Assembly: GCF_014396975.1 (NCBI RefSeq)
Contig: NZ_CP060719.1
Coordinates: forward strand, 2,700,001 to 2,764,000
Reading direction: 5' to 3'
DNA length: 64,000 bases
Source of the DNA: Thermomonas carbonis
Lineage (GTDB): Bacteria > Pseudomonadota > Gammaproteobacteria > Xanthomonadales > Xanthomonadaceae
This document shows positions 32,302 to 40,745 of the stretch, in pieces. Below the pieces are notes generated by a model. That model saw only the letters and a program-made list of their open reading frames with translations, did no database searches and had not been told where the DNA came from. Position numbers and translations under genes: made by a program. Positions within the stretch are counted from its first letter, which is position 1. The number at the start of each line of letters is the position of its first letter.

Positions 32302-33593
32302 GGCGTCCTTGCGGAAGGTGGGGTGGGGCGGGTGGCGACCTGCAACGACTGATCCGACAGCGTTGCGCCATCGGCGCCGAGGAGGCGTAACCGGTAGCGT
32401 CCAGGTGCCAGGTAGAGCGGCGTGGCGGCTTCGCCGGCTACGAGCATCAGGAATTGATCGGCCGGAATCGCGTCGTCGCCTTCATCGGCATGACGCGCTT
32501 CGGCCAGGCAGGGCAGGTGACCCAGACAACCTGTCAGGTCGATGGCGACCGCTTGTCGTTTGCCTTCCAGTGCAAGCCAATCGGGACGCAACACCTGCGT
32601 CGGTGTCGCCGGTAGCAGTACCGACGCGTCGTTGAGACCGGGTCGATTACTCCAGGCGTTGTCCCCTTCAATCGACACCAGCACGCTCGCCACGTCGACA
32701 GCGAATTGCGTTGCCAATCGCCGACCGACCGTATCGATGTCGCCGGCCTCGTGGCTGCGTGTCGAGGTCTGGTCGATCGTGAGCAGGGCCAGCCCGCTCA
32801 TCGTTGCCAGCTCCATCGCCATGGGTCTGGCGTCATCGGGCAGGCCTTCCTGCGCCTCGCCGATATGCGCATAGCCGGCATGCACCAGCACTTTCGATGT
32901 CGGGTTTTCGGCGAGGACGGCAGCGATGGCACGGGCCTGGCCGGATTCGCGCTGCTGCTGGGTCTGTTCGCCTTGGTCGTTCGGCTCGTAGGGCAGCAGC
33001 GCATAGCCCAAACGCACGGCCTCACGCAGCAGTTCGGCGAATATCGGCTCACGCGTGTAGATGCCGCTCTTGCGCACCGGATAGCCGCCTGGCATCGGGT
33101 CGGTGCCGTCGTTGAGCAGGGCTTCGACCGCGAGATGGGTATAGCCCTTCGCACGCAGCCGTTGCAGCAGGGCGATCGTCAACACGCGAGTCTGCGGCGC
33201 GTGGTGCGCTTCGTTGACCATGATCACGCGGTACGCATCGGCTTGCACCGCAATCCAGTCGCTGGCTGGCACCGTCATCCAGTCGGACGGCACCGGCAGG
33301 TCGCTTTGCGGCGCGTTGCTGCCGCGGTACGGAAACGACTGCAGGGCGTCCACTGGCCGGCCGAGGAAGCTCAAGTGCGTCGCCAGCATTTGCGTCGACA
33401 GGTTGCGCGCGTATTCGTCTTGCTGCACGACCGGGCTGGTCAGGAAGCGGTACTCGGCGAAGGTGTCGGGTTGCGCGTTGAACGCCTTGAAGAAGTCGTC
33501 GGCTGGGTTCTTCGAGGCATCGCGCTGGGCCGGTGCCGCGTGGACGGCCAGCGCGCCGAAGCCAATGACGATGGCGATGGCGATTTTCTTCAT
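32298..33593 (-). CDS. exported protein with possible TIKI/ChaN/EreA-like fold, function unknown
   Basis: 431 residues. A signal peptide (MKKIAIAIVIGFGALAVHA) is followed by a domain with RVIMVNEAHHAPQTRVLTI, LAVEALLNDGT and KVLVHAGYAHIGE. The spacing of an N-E-x-H-H motif, a later Glu and a later His recalls the TIKI/ChaN/erythromycin-esterase group, in which such residues bind metal or heme or act in catalysis; I cannot confirm this by eye. The C-terminal ~100 residues look like a separate beta domain (LYLAPGRYRLRLLGADG). It overlaps both neighbours, aldehyde dehydrogenase and carbonic anhydrase, by four bases, so it is made with the kynurenine enzymes, yet it should act outside the cytoplasm. 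Confidence 0.6.
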   Translation of the reverse strand: MKKIAIAIVIGFGALAVHAAPAQRDASKNPADDFFKAFNAQPDTFAEYRFLTSPVVQQDEYARNLSTQMLATHLSFLGRPVDALQSFPYRGSNAPQSDLPVPSDWMTVPASDWIAVQADAYRVIMVNEAHHAPQTRVLTIALLQRLRAKGYTHLAVEALLNDGTDPMPGGYPVRKSGIYTREPIFAELLREAVRLGYALLPYEPNDQGEQTQQQRESGQARAIAAVLAENPTSKVLVHAGYAHIGEAQEGLPDDARPMAMELATMSGLALLTIDQTSTRSHEAGDIDTVGRRLATQFAVDVASVLVSIEGDNAWSNRPGLNDASVLLPATPTQVLRPDWLALEGKRQAVAIDLTGCLGHLPCLAEARHADEGDDAIPADQFLMLVAGEAATPLYLAPGRYRLRLLGADGATLSDQSLQVATRPTPPSARTP

Positions 33594-35020
33594 GGCGGCA
33601 GGGCGATGCCCACGTTGCGCGGCTCGGTGAAGAATCGCATCGCGTCCAGCCCGCCTTCGCGGCCCATGCCGGACGCGCCGCTGCCGCCGAACGGCGTGCG
33701 CAGGTCGCGCATCAGCCAGGTGTTGATCCAGACCATGCCCACGCGCAGCTGCGCGGCCATGCGATGGGCGCGGGAGAGATCGTTGGTGAACACGGACGCC
33801 GACAACCCGTAGTCGCTGGCGTTGGCCAATGCGAGGGCTTCGTCATCGGAATCGAATGCCTGCAGCGTGACCACCGGGCCGAAGATTTCCTCGCGGTTGC
33901 TCGCGCATTCCGGGCCGAGTCCCTCGATCACCGTCGGCGCGATGAACCAGCCGGGACGATCGATGGCCTTGCCGCCGCACAGGACGTTGCCGCCTTCGTC
34001 GCGGGCGCGCTGGATGCAGGCCAGCACCTTGTCGAACTGCGCCTGCGACACCAGTGGCCCGAACTGCGCGCCGACCTGCATCGGATTCCCGATTTTCAAC
34101 GCATGCACGCGATCGACGAAGGCGTCGCGGAAATCGTCGTAGATGCCGCGCTCGATGAGCAGGCGCGAGCCGCACAGGCAGATTTGCCCGCTGTTCTGGA
34201 AGGCGCTGCGAACCAGCGTGTCCAGGTGCTTGCGCCACTCGCTGTCGGCGAACACCAGCGTGGCGTTCTTGCCGCCCAGTTCCAGCGAGGTCTTCTTCAG
34301 CATCGGCCCGGTGATGCCGGCGATGCGGCGGCCGACGGCGCTGCTGCCGGTGAAGCTGATCGCCTTGATGTCGGGATGCCGGACGATCGCCTCGCCAACC
34401 TCGGAGCCGCGGCCATTGATCACGTTCAGCACGCCACGCGGAAAGCCGATCTCGGCGGCGATTTCGGCGAGCAGCGCGGCCGTGCGCGGGGTGACTTCGG
34501 ACGGTTTGGCGACCACGGTGTTGCCGGCCGCCAATGCGGGCGCGATCTTCCAGGTGAACAGGTACAGAGGCAGGTTCCACGGGCTGATGCAGCCGACCAC
34601 GCCCAGCGGCAGGCGCAAGGTGTAATTGAGGCCAGCCTCGCCGTGGTGGGACTCGCTGGAAAACTGGGTGGCCGCATGCGCGAAGAAGCGCAGGTTGCTG
34701 ATCGCGCGCGGGATCTCGGCATCACGGGCGAGGGCGAGCGGCTTGCCGGCGTCTTCGGCCTCGATGCGTGCGAACTTGTCGGTGAATGCTTCGATGGCAC
34801 CGGCGAGTTCCAGCAGCCAATGCGCTCGCTCGCTGTTGGATAGCGCCGACCATGCCGGAAAGGCCGCACGCGCCGCCGCGACCGCGGTATCGACATCGCC
34901 TGCATCGCCATCGGCGGTCTGCGCGGCAACCTTGCCAGTGGCAGGGTCGAAGACATCAAGCCAGCACTTGTTGGCCGGAGGGACGGGCTTGCCGTTGATC
35001 CAGTGCGGAATGCGTTGCAT
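33590..35020 (-). CDS. aldehyde dehydrogenase, likely 2-aminomuconate-6-semialdehyde dehydrogenase
   Basis: 476 residues, NAD-dependent ALDH. Catalytic Glu is in SLELGGKNATLVF and the nucleophilic Cys in NSGQICLCGSRLL; SFTGSSAVGRR is the cofactor loop. ALDHs of this subtype act on 2-hydroxymuconate or 2-aminomuconate semialdehydes, which is the reaction after ACMSD, so the placement upstream of the kynurenine genes makes that the likely substrate. The ATG at 35020 gives MQRIPHWINGKPV, the expected start. The gene is preceded by an intergenic repeat at 35049-35131, which may hold or separate a promoter. Confidence 0.9.
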   Translation of the reverse strand: MQRIPHWINGKPVPPANKCWLDVFDPATGKVAAQTADGDAGDVDTAVAAARAAFPAWSALSNSERAHWLLELAGAIEAFTDKFARIEAEDAGKPLALARDAEIPRAISNLRFFAHAATQFSSESHHGEAGLNYTLRLPLGVVGCISPWNLPLYLFTWKIAPALAAGNTVVAKPSEVTPRTAALLAEIAAEIGFPRGVLNVINGRGSEVGEAIVRHPDIKAISFTGSSAVGRRIAGITGPMLKKTSLELGGKNATLVFADSEWRKHLDTLVRSAFQNSGQICLCGSRLLIERGIYDDFRDAFVDRVHALKIGNPMQVGAQFGPLVSQAQFDKVLACIQRARDEGGNVLCGGKAIDRPGWFIAPTVIEGLGPECASNREEIFGPVVTLQAFDSDDEALALANASDYGLSASVFTNDLSRAHRMAAQLRVGMVWINTWLMRDLRTPFGGSGASGMGREGGLDAMRFFTEPRNVGIALPP

Positions 35021-35048
35021 CCGCCTAGTTTAGAGCGAAAGCACAGCT

Positions 35049-35131
35049 CGTCATTCGGCGAAAGCCGGAATCCAGTTCTTCCTGTACTTGGCCAGCCCAG
35101 AAGCTGGCTGCCGGCTTTCGCCGGAATGACG
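35049..35131. repeat. REP-like inverted repeat between SDR and ALDH genes
   Basis: Outer arms GTCATTC-GGCGAAAGCCGG (35050-35068) and its reverse complement at 35111-35130 differ by one missing C. Each arm contains its own small palindrome (GGCgaaaGCC). The consensus GTCATTCCGGCGAAAGCCGG resembles a dispersed intergenic repeat I recall from many high-GC proteobacteria. It lies in the only sizeable gap (121 bases) of this operon and could form a stable hairpin in the transcript. Confidence 0.75.
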
Positions 35132-35141
35132 GTATTGCGGT

Positions 35142-35927
35142 TCAGATCGACTGCATGCGCCCGCCATCGACCGCGATCGACTGGCCGTTGACGTAAGCCG
35201 CGGCCGGCGTGCACAGGAAGGCGATGACGCCGCCGATCTCCGCGGCATCGGCGAAGCGCCCGACCGGTACGCTGGCCAGCATCGCCTTGGCGATGTCGTC
35301 CTCCGACTTGCCGGAGGCGGCGCTGCGATCGGCCAGGATCTGGTCCAGGCGCTGGGTGCGCGTGTAGCCGGGCAGCACGTTGTTGACGGTGATGCCGTCG
35401 CCGGCGAGTTCGCGCGACAGGGTCTTGGCCCAACTGGCCACCGCGCCACGAATCGTGTTGGACACGCCGAGATTGGGGATCGGCTCGTACACAGACGTGG
35501 AGATCACATTGACGATACGGCCCCAGCCCGCGTCGCGCATGCCCGGCAGCACGGCCTGCAACAACGCGTGGTTGGCGATCAGATGCTTGTTGAAGGCGTC
35601 GAGGTAGGCGGCGATCTCGGCGCTGTGCGCGCCGCCGCCGGGTGGGCCGCCGGTGTTGTTGAGCAGGATATGCACGGGATTGGTCGCGACGAGTGCAGCG
35701 ACCGCATCGGCCAGCGCCTGCGTTTGCGACACGTCGGCGATCAGGTAGCCATGGCGTTGCGTGCCATTGGTCGGCAACGCGGCCACGGCCTCGCGCAGCG
35801 CGTCCTCGCGGCGGGCGAGCAGGGTGACGTCGGCGCCCAGCGCGGCCAGTTCGATCGCCGCGGCACGACCGATGCCCTCGGAACCGCCGCAGACCAGGGC
35901 GTGCTTGCCGAACAGGTTCAGGTCCAT
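35142..35927 (-). CDS. short-chain dehydrogenase/reductase
   Basis: 261 residues, classical SDR. The cofactor motif is GGSEGIGRAAAIELAALGA (TGxxxGxG variant with Gly-Gly-Ser), the strand motif ILLNNTGGP replaces NNAG, and the catalytic residues are more unusual: the Ser in VNVISTSVYEPIPN and the spacing to the following Asn-Thr-Ile-Arg leave no clear YxxxK (region reads VSNTIRGAV). The last part GQSIAVDGGRMQSI is normal. Loss of Tyr/Lys suggests an atypical SDR such as those seen in aromatic degradation clusters. It precedes the kynurenine genes and may act on an intermediate; substrate unknown. Confidence 0.85.
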   Translation of the reverse strand: MDLNLFGKHALVCGGSEGIGRAAAIELAALGADVTLLARREDALREAVAALPTNGTQRHGYLIADVSQTQALADAVAALVATNPVHILLNNTGGPPGGGAHSAEIAAYLDAFNKHLIANHALLQAVLPGMRDAGWGRIVNVISTSVYEPIPNLGVSNTIRGAVASWAKTLSRELAGDGITVNNVLPGYTRTQRLDQILADRSAASGKSEDDIAKAMLASVPVGRFADAAEIGGVIAFLCTPAAAYVNGQSIAVDGGRMQSI

Positions 35928-35940
35928 CGTGTGCAGTTCC

Positions 35941-36561
35941 TCAGGGCAGGGTGGAGCGCATCAGCGCGGCGACGGCGCGAGTGTCATCAAACGCTTGCGA
36001 CGACAGTGCGTCGATGACCGCCTGCCGGTTCGCCAGGGGATGGTTCTGGCTCAATTTCAACTTGATGTCGCTCCGATCCGGCACGAAGCGGAAGCCGACG
36101 ATGCCGCGCAGCAGGGCTTGTTGACGCGCATCGGTGGCATCGAATTCCCAGTCGCTGCCGACCCTTGCCTCGAAATGCCGGCTCAGGCGTGCGACCAGGT
36201 CGGCGAGCGAGGACTCGTCGTCGAACGTCTCCAGGTGGCCGCGCAGGTGCGCCACCGCGTAGTTCCAGGTCGGCACGCGGCCCGCTTCGTGCTTGTCCGG
36301 ATACCAGCCCGGCGACACGTAGGCATGCGGCCCATGCACGATCAGCAGGGCATCGCCCGCGTGCCGGGCCTGCGGGTTCGGTTTCGCCCAGTGGCCTTCG
36401 ACAACGATCCGATCGCCGTCGCGGTGGTACAGCACCGGCAGGTGCGACGCGAACGGCGTACCGGCCTCGTCGTTGGTGAGCAGGGTGACGAACGGATCAG
36501 CGACGAACAAGGCGTCGAGTTGCGCCGCATCGGTGCCGACGAAGGCGCGGGGCTGGTACAT
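35941..36561 (-). CDS. PaiB-like FMN-binding protein
   Basis: 206 residues. MYQPRAFVGTDAAQLDALF at the start, FASHLPVLYHRDGDRIVVEGH, and the strongly conserved YVSPGWYPDKHEAGRVPTWNY identify the PaiB family, a split-barrel FMN-binding group originally described as a negative regulator in Bacillus. In most bacteria the role is unclear; an oxidoreductase-type or regulator function is possible. The ATG at 36561 fits the family start exactly; the longer reading to 36849 covers the neighbouring gene. Spacing to the SDR is 13 bases and to the upstream small gene five bases. Confidence 0.85.
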   Translation of the reverse strand: MYQPRAFVGTDAAQLDALFVADPFVTLLTNDEAGTPFASHLPVLYHRDGDRIVVEGHWAKPNPQARHAGDALLIVHGPHAYVSPGWYPDKHEAGRVPTWNYAVAHLRGHLETFDDESSLADLVARLSRHFEARVGSDWEFDATDARQQALLRGIVGFRFVPDRSDIKLKLSQNHPLANRQAVIDALSSQAFDDTRAVAALMRSTLP

Positions 36562-36566
36562 CGCGC

Positions 36567-36875
36567 TCAGGCGCGGCGGCCAAGTTGCTGGATCATGCTT
36601 CCGCGCAAGGCTTCGTCGTCGCGCGCCTGCGGCGGCGACACCTCGTGCAACGAGAACCCGCGTTCCAGTGCGTCGTATTCGTCGAGGCCGTCGTATTCGA
36701 CGAACTCGGCATCCATCAAGGCGGCGCGCGCGGTATCCAGGCTGTCGTAGGCCAATGTGTTGCCATCGCTGTCGAAGACCTCGGCGGTGCCGGCCTCGCG
36801 CTCGCGCAGACGTGCCCAGACGATGGTGAGTCCAAGCGTGGCGAGCCACCAGTTGTCTTGCGTCGTGCTGTTCAT
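36567..36875 (-). CDS. small hypothetical protein
   Basis: 102 residues. The N-terminus has a moderately hydrophobic segment (NWWLATLGLTIVWARL) and the rest is acidic (YDGLDEYDALERGFSLHEV) ending in arginines. I do not recognise a family. ATG at 36875 is taken as the start; a GTG at 36890 overlaps the upstream stop (GTGA) and would add five residues, and is a fair alternative. Five bases separate its stop from the PaiB-like gene, so it belongs to the same unit as its neighbours. Confidence 0.55.
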   Translation of the reverse strand: MNSTTQDNWWLATLGLTIVWARLREREAGTAEVFDSDGNTLAYDSLDTARAALMDAEFVEYDGLDEYDALERGFSLHEVSPPQARDDEALRGSMIQQLGRRA

Positions 36876-36886
36876 GACGATCTCGC

Positions 36887-37204
36887 TCACGCCAATGCCT
36901 GTCCGATGATCCATAGCGCGCCGCCCATCGCGATGCCCGCCAGGATCACCAGCAGCGAAATCCGCGAAGGCGTGGCCAGGCCACTCAGGTTGCGATCCGG
37001 TGTCGCGTAATAGTCGCCGCGCAGCAGCCACAACAACGCCTTCGGCTTGAGGAAGGCGCCTTCGCCGAGCCGCGCGGTGATCTGCGGGTGGCGGTCGCGG
37101 ATGTGCACCAGCGCCAGCGGCCAGAAGATCACGAACGCGGTGGCACCGGCGATCGCGATGGCGAAGGCGGTGAGTGCGAGGAACAGGACGAAGTCGGCAT
37201 CCAC
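36887..37204 (-). CDS. small protein with two membrane segments
   Basis: 105 residues from the GTG at 37204. TM1 is in FVLFLALTAFAIAIAGATAF and TM2 in ISLLVILAGIAMGGALWIIG near the C-terminus; the loop between (about 55 residues) is basic, with KPKALLWLLRGDYYATPDRN. The layout loosely recalls UspB-type two-TM proteins but I would not assign it. The start lies five bases after the asnS stop and gives a hydrophobic first residue run; longer in-frame reading overlaps asnS by about 190 bases and is rejected. Confidence 0.6.
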   Translation of the reverse strand: MDADFVLFLALTAFAIAIAGATAFVIFWPLALVHIRDRHPQITARLGEGAFLKPKALLWLLRGDYYATPDRNLSGLATPSRISLLVILAGIAMGGALWIIGQALA

Positions 37205-37208
37205 GCGA

Positions 37209-38609
<1,401 letters not shown>

Positions 38610-38672
38610 CTTGAAATCCTGCGTTCCGGCATCGAAATAGGTCGTGCAGTCTACCGGAGCTACAATCGCGCC

Positions 38673-39014
38673 ATGGCCATCACCCTCACCGATTCCGCCC
38701 GCGCCCGCATCCGCGGCTACCTCGACGCCGACCCGGCCGCAGTCGGCCTGCGCTTCGGCGTGGCCCGCACCGGCTGTTCCGGCTGGGGCTACAAGGTCGA
38801 CATGGCGCGCAGCATGGCCCCGGGCGACACCGTGTTCGACGCCGACGGCATCGGCATCCATGTGGATGCCGACAGCCTGGCGCTGGTGGATGGCACCGTG
38901 ATCGACTTCATCAAGCAGGGCCTGAACGAGCAGTTCGTGTTCCGCAATCCCAACGTGGCCGGCGAGTGCGGCTGCGGGGAATCGTTCACCACGGACGCAG
39001 ACAAAGCCGCCTGA
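38673..39014 (+). CDS. iscA: iron-sulfur cluster assembly protein IscA
   Basis: 113 residues, A-type Fe-S carrier. The three cluster-binding cysteines are at 35 (RTGCSGWGY), 99 and 101 (GECGCGES), the same positions as in E. coli IscA. It passes Fe-S clusters to apo-proteins. The ATG at 38673 lies only six bases after TACAAT, a -10-like hexamer, so the transcript could be leaderless or nearly so; no strong Shine-Dalgarno is seen beyond GGAG thirteen bases upstream. It stands alone between asnS and the ribosomal protein operon, not in an isc cluster. Confidence 0.9.
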   Translation: MAITLTDSARARIRGYLDADPAAVGLRFGVARTGCSGWGYKVDMARSMAPGDTVFDADGIGIHVDADSLALVDGTVIDFIKQGLNEQFVFRNPNVAGECGCGESFTTDADKAA

Positions 39015-39035
39015 GCGTCGCCGCAAGCGCAGGAT

Positions 39036-39090
39036 TTGCGCGCAAGTCATTGATCCGACATACTATCGGGCTCCCGTTCGCGGGAGTTCT
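39036..39090 (+). promoter_or_regulatory. rpsF operon promoter and UUCG leader hairpin
   Basis: TTGCGC (39036) and CATACT (39059) with a 17-base spacer form a plausible sigma-70 promoter. Directly after it, CTCCCG-TTCG-CGGGAG (39071-39086) makes a perfect six-pair stem with a UUCG tetraloop followed by TTCTT, like a short attenuator. A second hairpin, GGCCGA-n5-TCGGCC, lies at 39116-39132. The leader is about 100 bases long, which suits autoregulation by S6:S18, but I cannot match it to the known leader motif by eye. Confidence 0.4.
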
Positions 39091-39168
39091 TGCCCGAACG
39101 CGCCGTACTCACGGTGGCCGAGGGCTTCGGCCGGCATCCCGCCATCCGATATCCACAAGGAAACGACC

Positions 39169-39594
39169 ATGCGTCATTACGAAATCGTGTTCCTGGTCCA
39201 CCCGGACCAGAGCGAGCAGGTGCCCGCCATGATCGAGCGCTACAAGAGCTCGATCGAAGCCGGCAACGGCACCATCCACCGCCTGGAAGACTGGGGTCGC
39301 CGCCAGTTGGCGTACCCGATCCAGAACCTGGTCAAGGCCCACTACGTGCTGATGAACGTGGAAACCGAGCAGGCCGTCCTCGACGAGCTGGTCACCGGCT
39401 TCCGCTTCAACGACGCAGTGCTGCGCCACCTGGTCATGCGTCGCGACGACGCGGTGACCGAACAGTCCCTGATCATGAAGAACAAGGACGAGAAGGCCGA
39501 CAAGCCGGAGCGTGGCGATCGCCGCCGCCGTGACGACGAGAGCGACAGTGCCGTCGGCACTGGCGACACCGAATCCGCCGCCGAAGCCGCCTAA
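39169..39594 (+). CDS. rpsF: 30S ribosomal protein S6
   Basis: 141 residues. [19 protein letters not shown] and the [19 protein letters not shown] strand are typical of S6, which binds 16S rRNA together with S18. The C-terminal tail (about 110-141) is long, charged and low in complexity ([19 protein letters not shown]), as in other gammaproteobacteria where glutamate residues may be added. AAGGA precedes the ATG. First gene of the S6-S18-L9 operon; rpsR follows after 12 bases. Confidence 0.97.
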   Translation: MRHYEIVFLVHPDQSEQVPAMIERYKSSIEAGNGTIHRLEDWGRRQLAYPIQNLVKAHYVLMNVETEQAVLDELVTGFRFNDAVLRHLVMRRDDAVTEQSLIMKNKDEKADKPERGDRRRRDDESDSAVGTGDTESAAEAA

Positions 39595-39606
39595 GGAATC
39601 ATCGAC

Positions 39607-39837
39607 ATGTCCAAGTTCTTCCGCCGCCGCAAGTTCTGCAAGTTCACCGCCGAAGGCGTGACCGAGATCGACTACAAGGATCTCAACACCCTGCGCCAGT
39701 ACCTGACCGAGACCGGCAAGATCGTGCCGAGCCGGATCACCGGCACCAAGTCGAAGTACCAGCGCCAGCTGCAGTCGGCCGTCAAGCGCGCGCGTTTCCT
39801 GGCGCTGATCCCGTACACCGACAACCACAACATCTGA
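39607..39837 (+). CDS. rpsR: 30S ribosomal protein S18
   Basis: 76 residues. [15 protein letters not shown] at the start and the [21 protein letters not shown] core match S18. It forms a complex with S6 on the 30S platform. Close spacing to rpsF indicates one transcript. Downstream there is a 217-base gap before rplI, unusually long for this operon, that carries a large stem-loop. Confidence 0.97.
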   Translation: MSKFFRRRKFCKFTAEGVTEIDYKDLNTLRQYLTETGKIVPSRITGTKSKYQRQLQSAVKRARFLALIPYTDNHNI

Positions 39838-39880
39838 CGCTTCGCCTGATTGCTTCGCCAGCTCGCTCTGGCGTCGTTGC

Positions 39881-39938
39881 CGGGCCGGTTCGCAAATCCT
39901 CATTGACTTCAGTCAACTGCGGTTTGCTCACCGGCCCG
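39881..39938. repeat. 58-base imperfect palindrome between rpsR and rplI
   Basis: A long symmetrical stem-loop: CGGGCCGGT with ACCGGCCCG (9 pairs), a TC/TC internal loop, GCAAATC with GGTTTGC (7 pairs including one wobble), a 4x4 internal loop, and TTGAC-TTCA-GTCAA at the tip. Smaller hairpins flank it (CGCCAG-n6-CTGGCG at about 39857-39874, CCAGC-n5-GCTGG at about 39946-39960). The tip motif resembles REP-like repeats I recall in proteobacteria. It may act as a transcript-processing site or partial terminator adjusting L9 against S6/S18. Confidence 0.75.
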
Positions 39939-40054
39939 CGCCTAGCCAGCCCATCGCTGGTTGTGCAATCCCAGTGCTTCATTCGATACAACCCCGTCCA
40001 TTCGGACAGCACGCGTTGCAGGCCTTGGCCTGCTAACGAATACGGAGCAACAAC

Positions 40055-40510
40055 ATGCAACTGATCCTCCTGCAGAAAGTCGTGAACCTCGGCAACCTTG
40101 GCGACAAGGTCAGCGTGAAGCCGGGCTACGGCCGCAATTTCCTGGTCCCGCAGGGCAAGGCCGTGCCGGCCACCGCCGCCAACCTGGCCGAGTTCGAAGC
40201 CAAGCGCGCCGATTACGAAGCCAAGGCCCAGGCCAACCTGGACGGTGCGTCCGCGCGTCAGGCCAAGCTGGCCGACGCCAGCGTGACCATCAGCGCGAAT
40301 GCCTCGACCGAAGGCAAGCTGTACGGCTCGGTCGGTCCGCGCGAGATCGCCGAAGCCGCCACCAAGCAGTTGGGCGTGACCGTCGGCAAGTCGGAAGTGG
40401 TGATGGGCGAAGGCCCGATCCGCCATACCGGCGAGTTCGAAGTGCTGGTGCACCTGCATGCCGACGTCGAGTCGAGCCTGAAGGTCATCGTGGTGCCGGA
40501 CGCCGCGTAA
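40055..40510 (+). CDS. rplI: 50S ribosomal protein L9
   Basis: 151 residues. [21 protein letters not shown] and [17 protein letters not shown] are the L9 N-terminal rRNA-binding domain; the long helix and C-terminal domain ([17 protein letters not shown]) follow. Standard gene order after rpsR, although a 217-base structured spacer separates them. The gene ends at a clear intrinsic terminator. Confidence 0.97.
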   Translation: MQLILLQKVVNLGNLGDKVSVKPGYGRNFLVPQGKAVPATAANLAEFEAKRADYEAKAQANLDGASARQAKLADASVTISANASTEGKLYGSVGPREIAEAATKQLGVTVGKSEVVMGEGPIRHTGEFEVLVHLHADVESSLKVIVVPDAA

Positions 40511-40535
40511 TCCCGTTCCATCGGGTTGTGTCGAG

Positions 40536-40563
40536 ACGGGCGCCGCAAGGCGCCCGTTTTCGT
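40536..40563 (+). terminator. intrinsic terminator of the rpsF-rpsR-rplI operon
   Basis: ACGGGCGCC-GCAA-GGCGCCCGT forms a nine-pair stem with a GNRA-type tetraloop, followed by TTTTCGTT. This is 25 bases past the rplI stop and is the cleanest rho-independent terminator in the window. Confidence 0.85.
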
Positions 40564-40624
40564 TGGCCGGGCCGCGCATACGCCGTCGCGGGATCTGCGA
40601 TCCGCGGCTGCTATTCCGCTTGGG

Positions 40625-40655
40625 TTATCCAGAACTATCCACAGGTTTATCTGCA
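40625..40655 (+). promoter_or_regulatory. cluster of DnaA-box-like motifs upstream of dnaB
   Basis: TTATCCAGA (40625), CTATCCACA (40635) and TTATCTGCA (40647) differ from the DnaA box TTATCCACA by one, one and two bases, all on the same strand, 10 and 12 bases apart. They lie about 90-120 bases before the dnaB start. DnaA control of dnaB is a reasonable inference; this is too small to be a replication origin. Confidence 0.45.
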
Positions 40656-40745
40656 AGGCATCGGCCGGGCAGCGACTACGATGATCGCTTCGCCGCAGTA
40701 CCACCACTCGATGCGCGACGACGCGTCGCAGGGAGCAACATCTCG

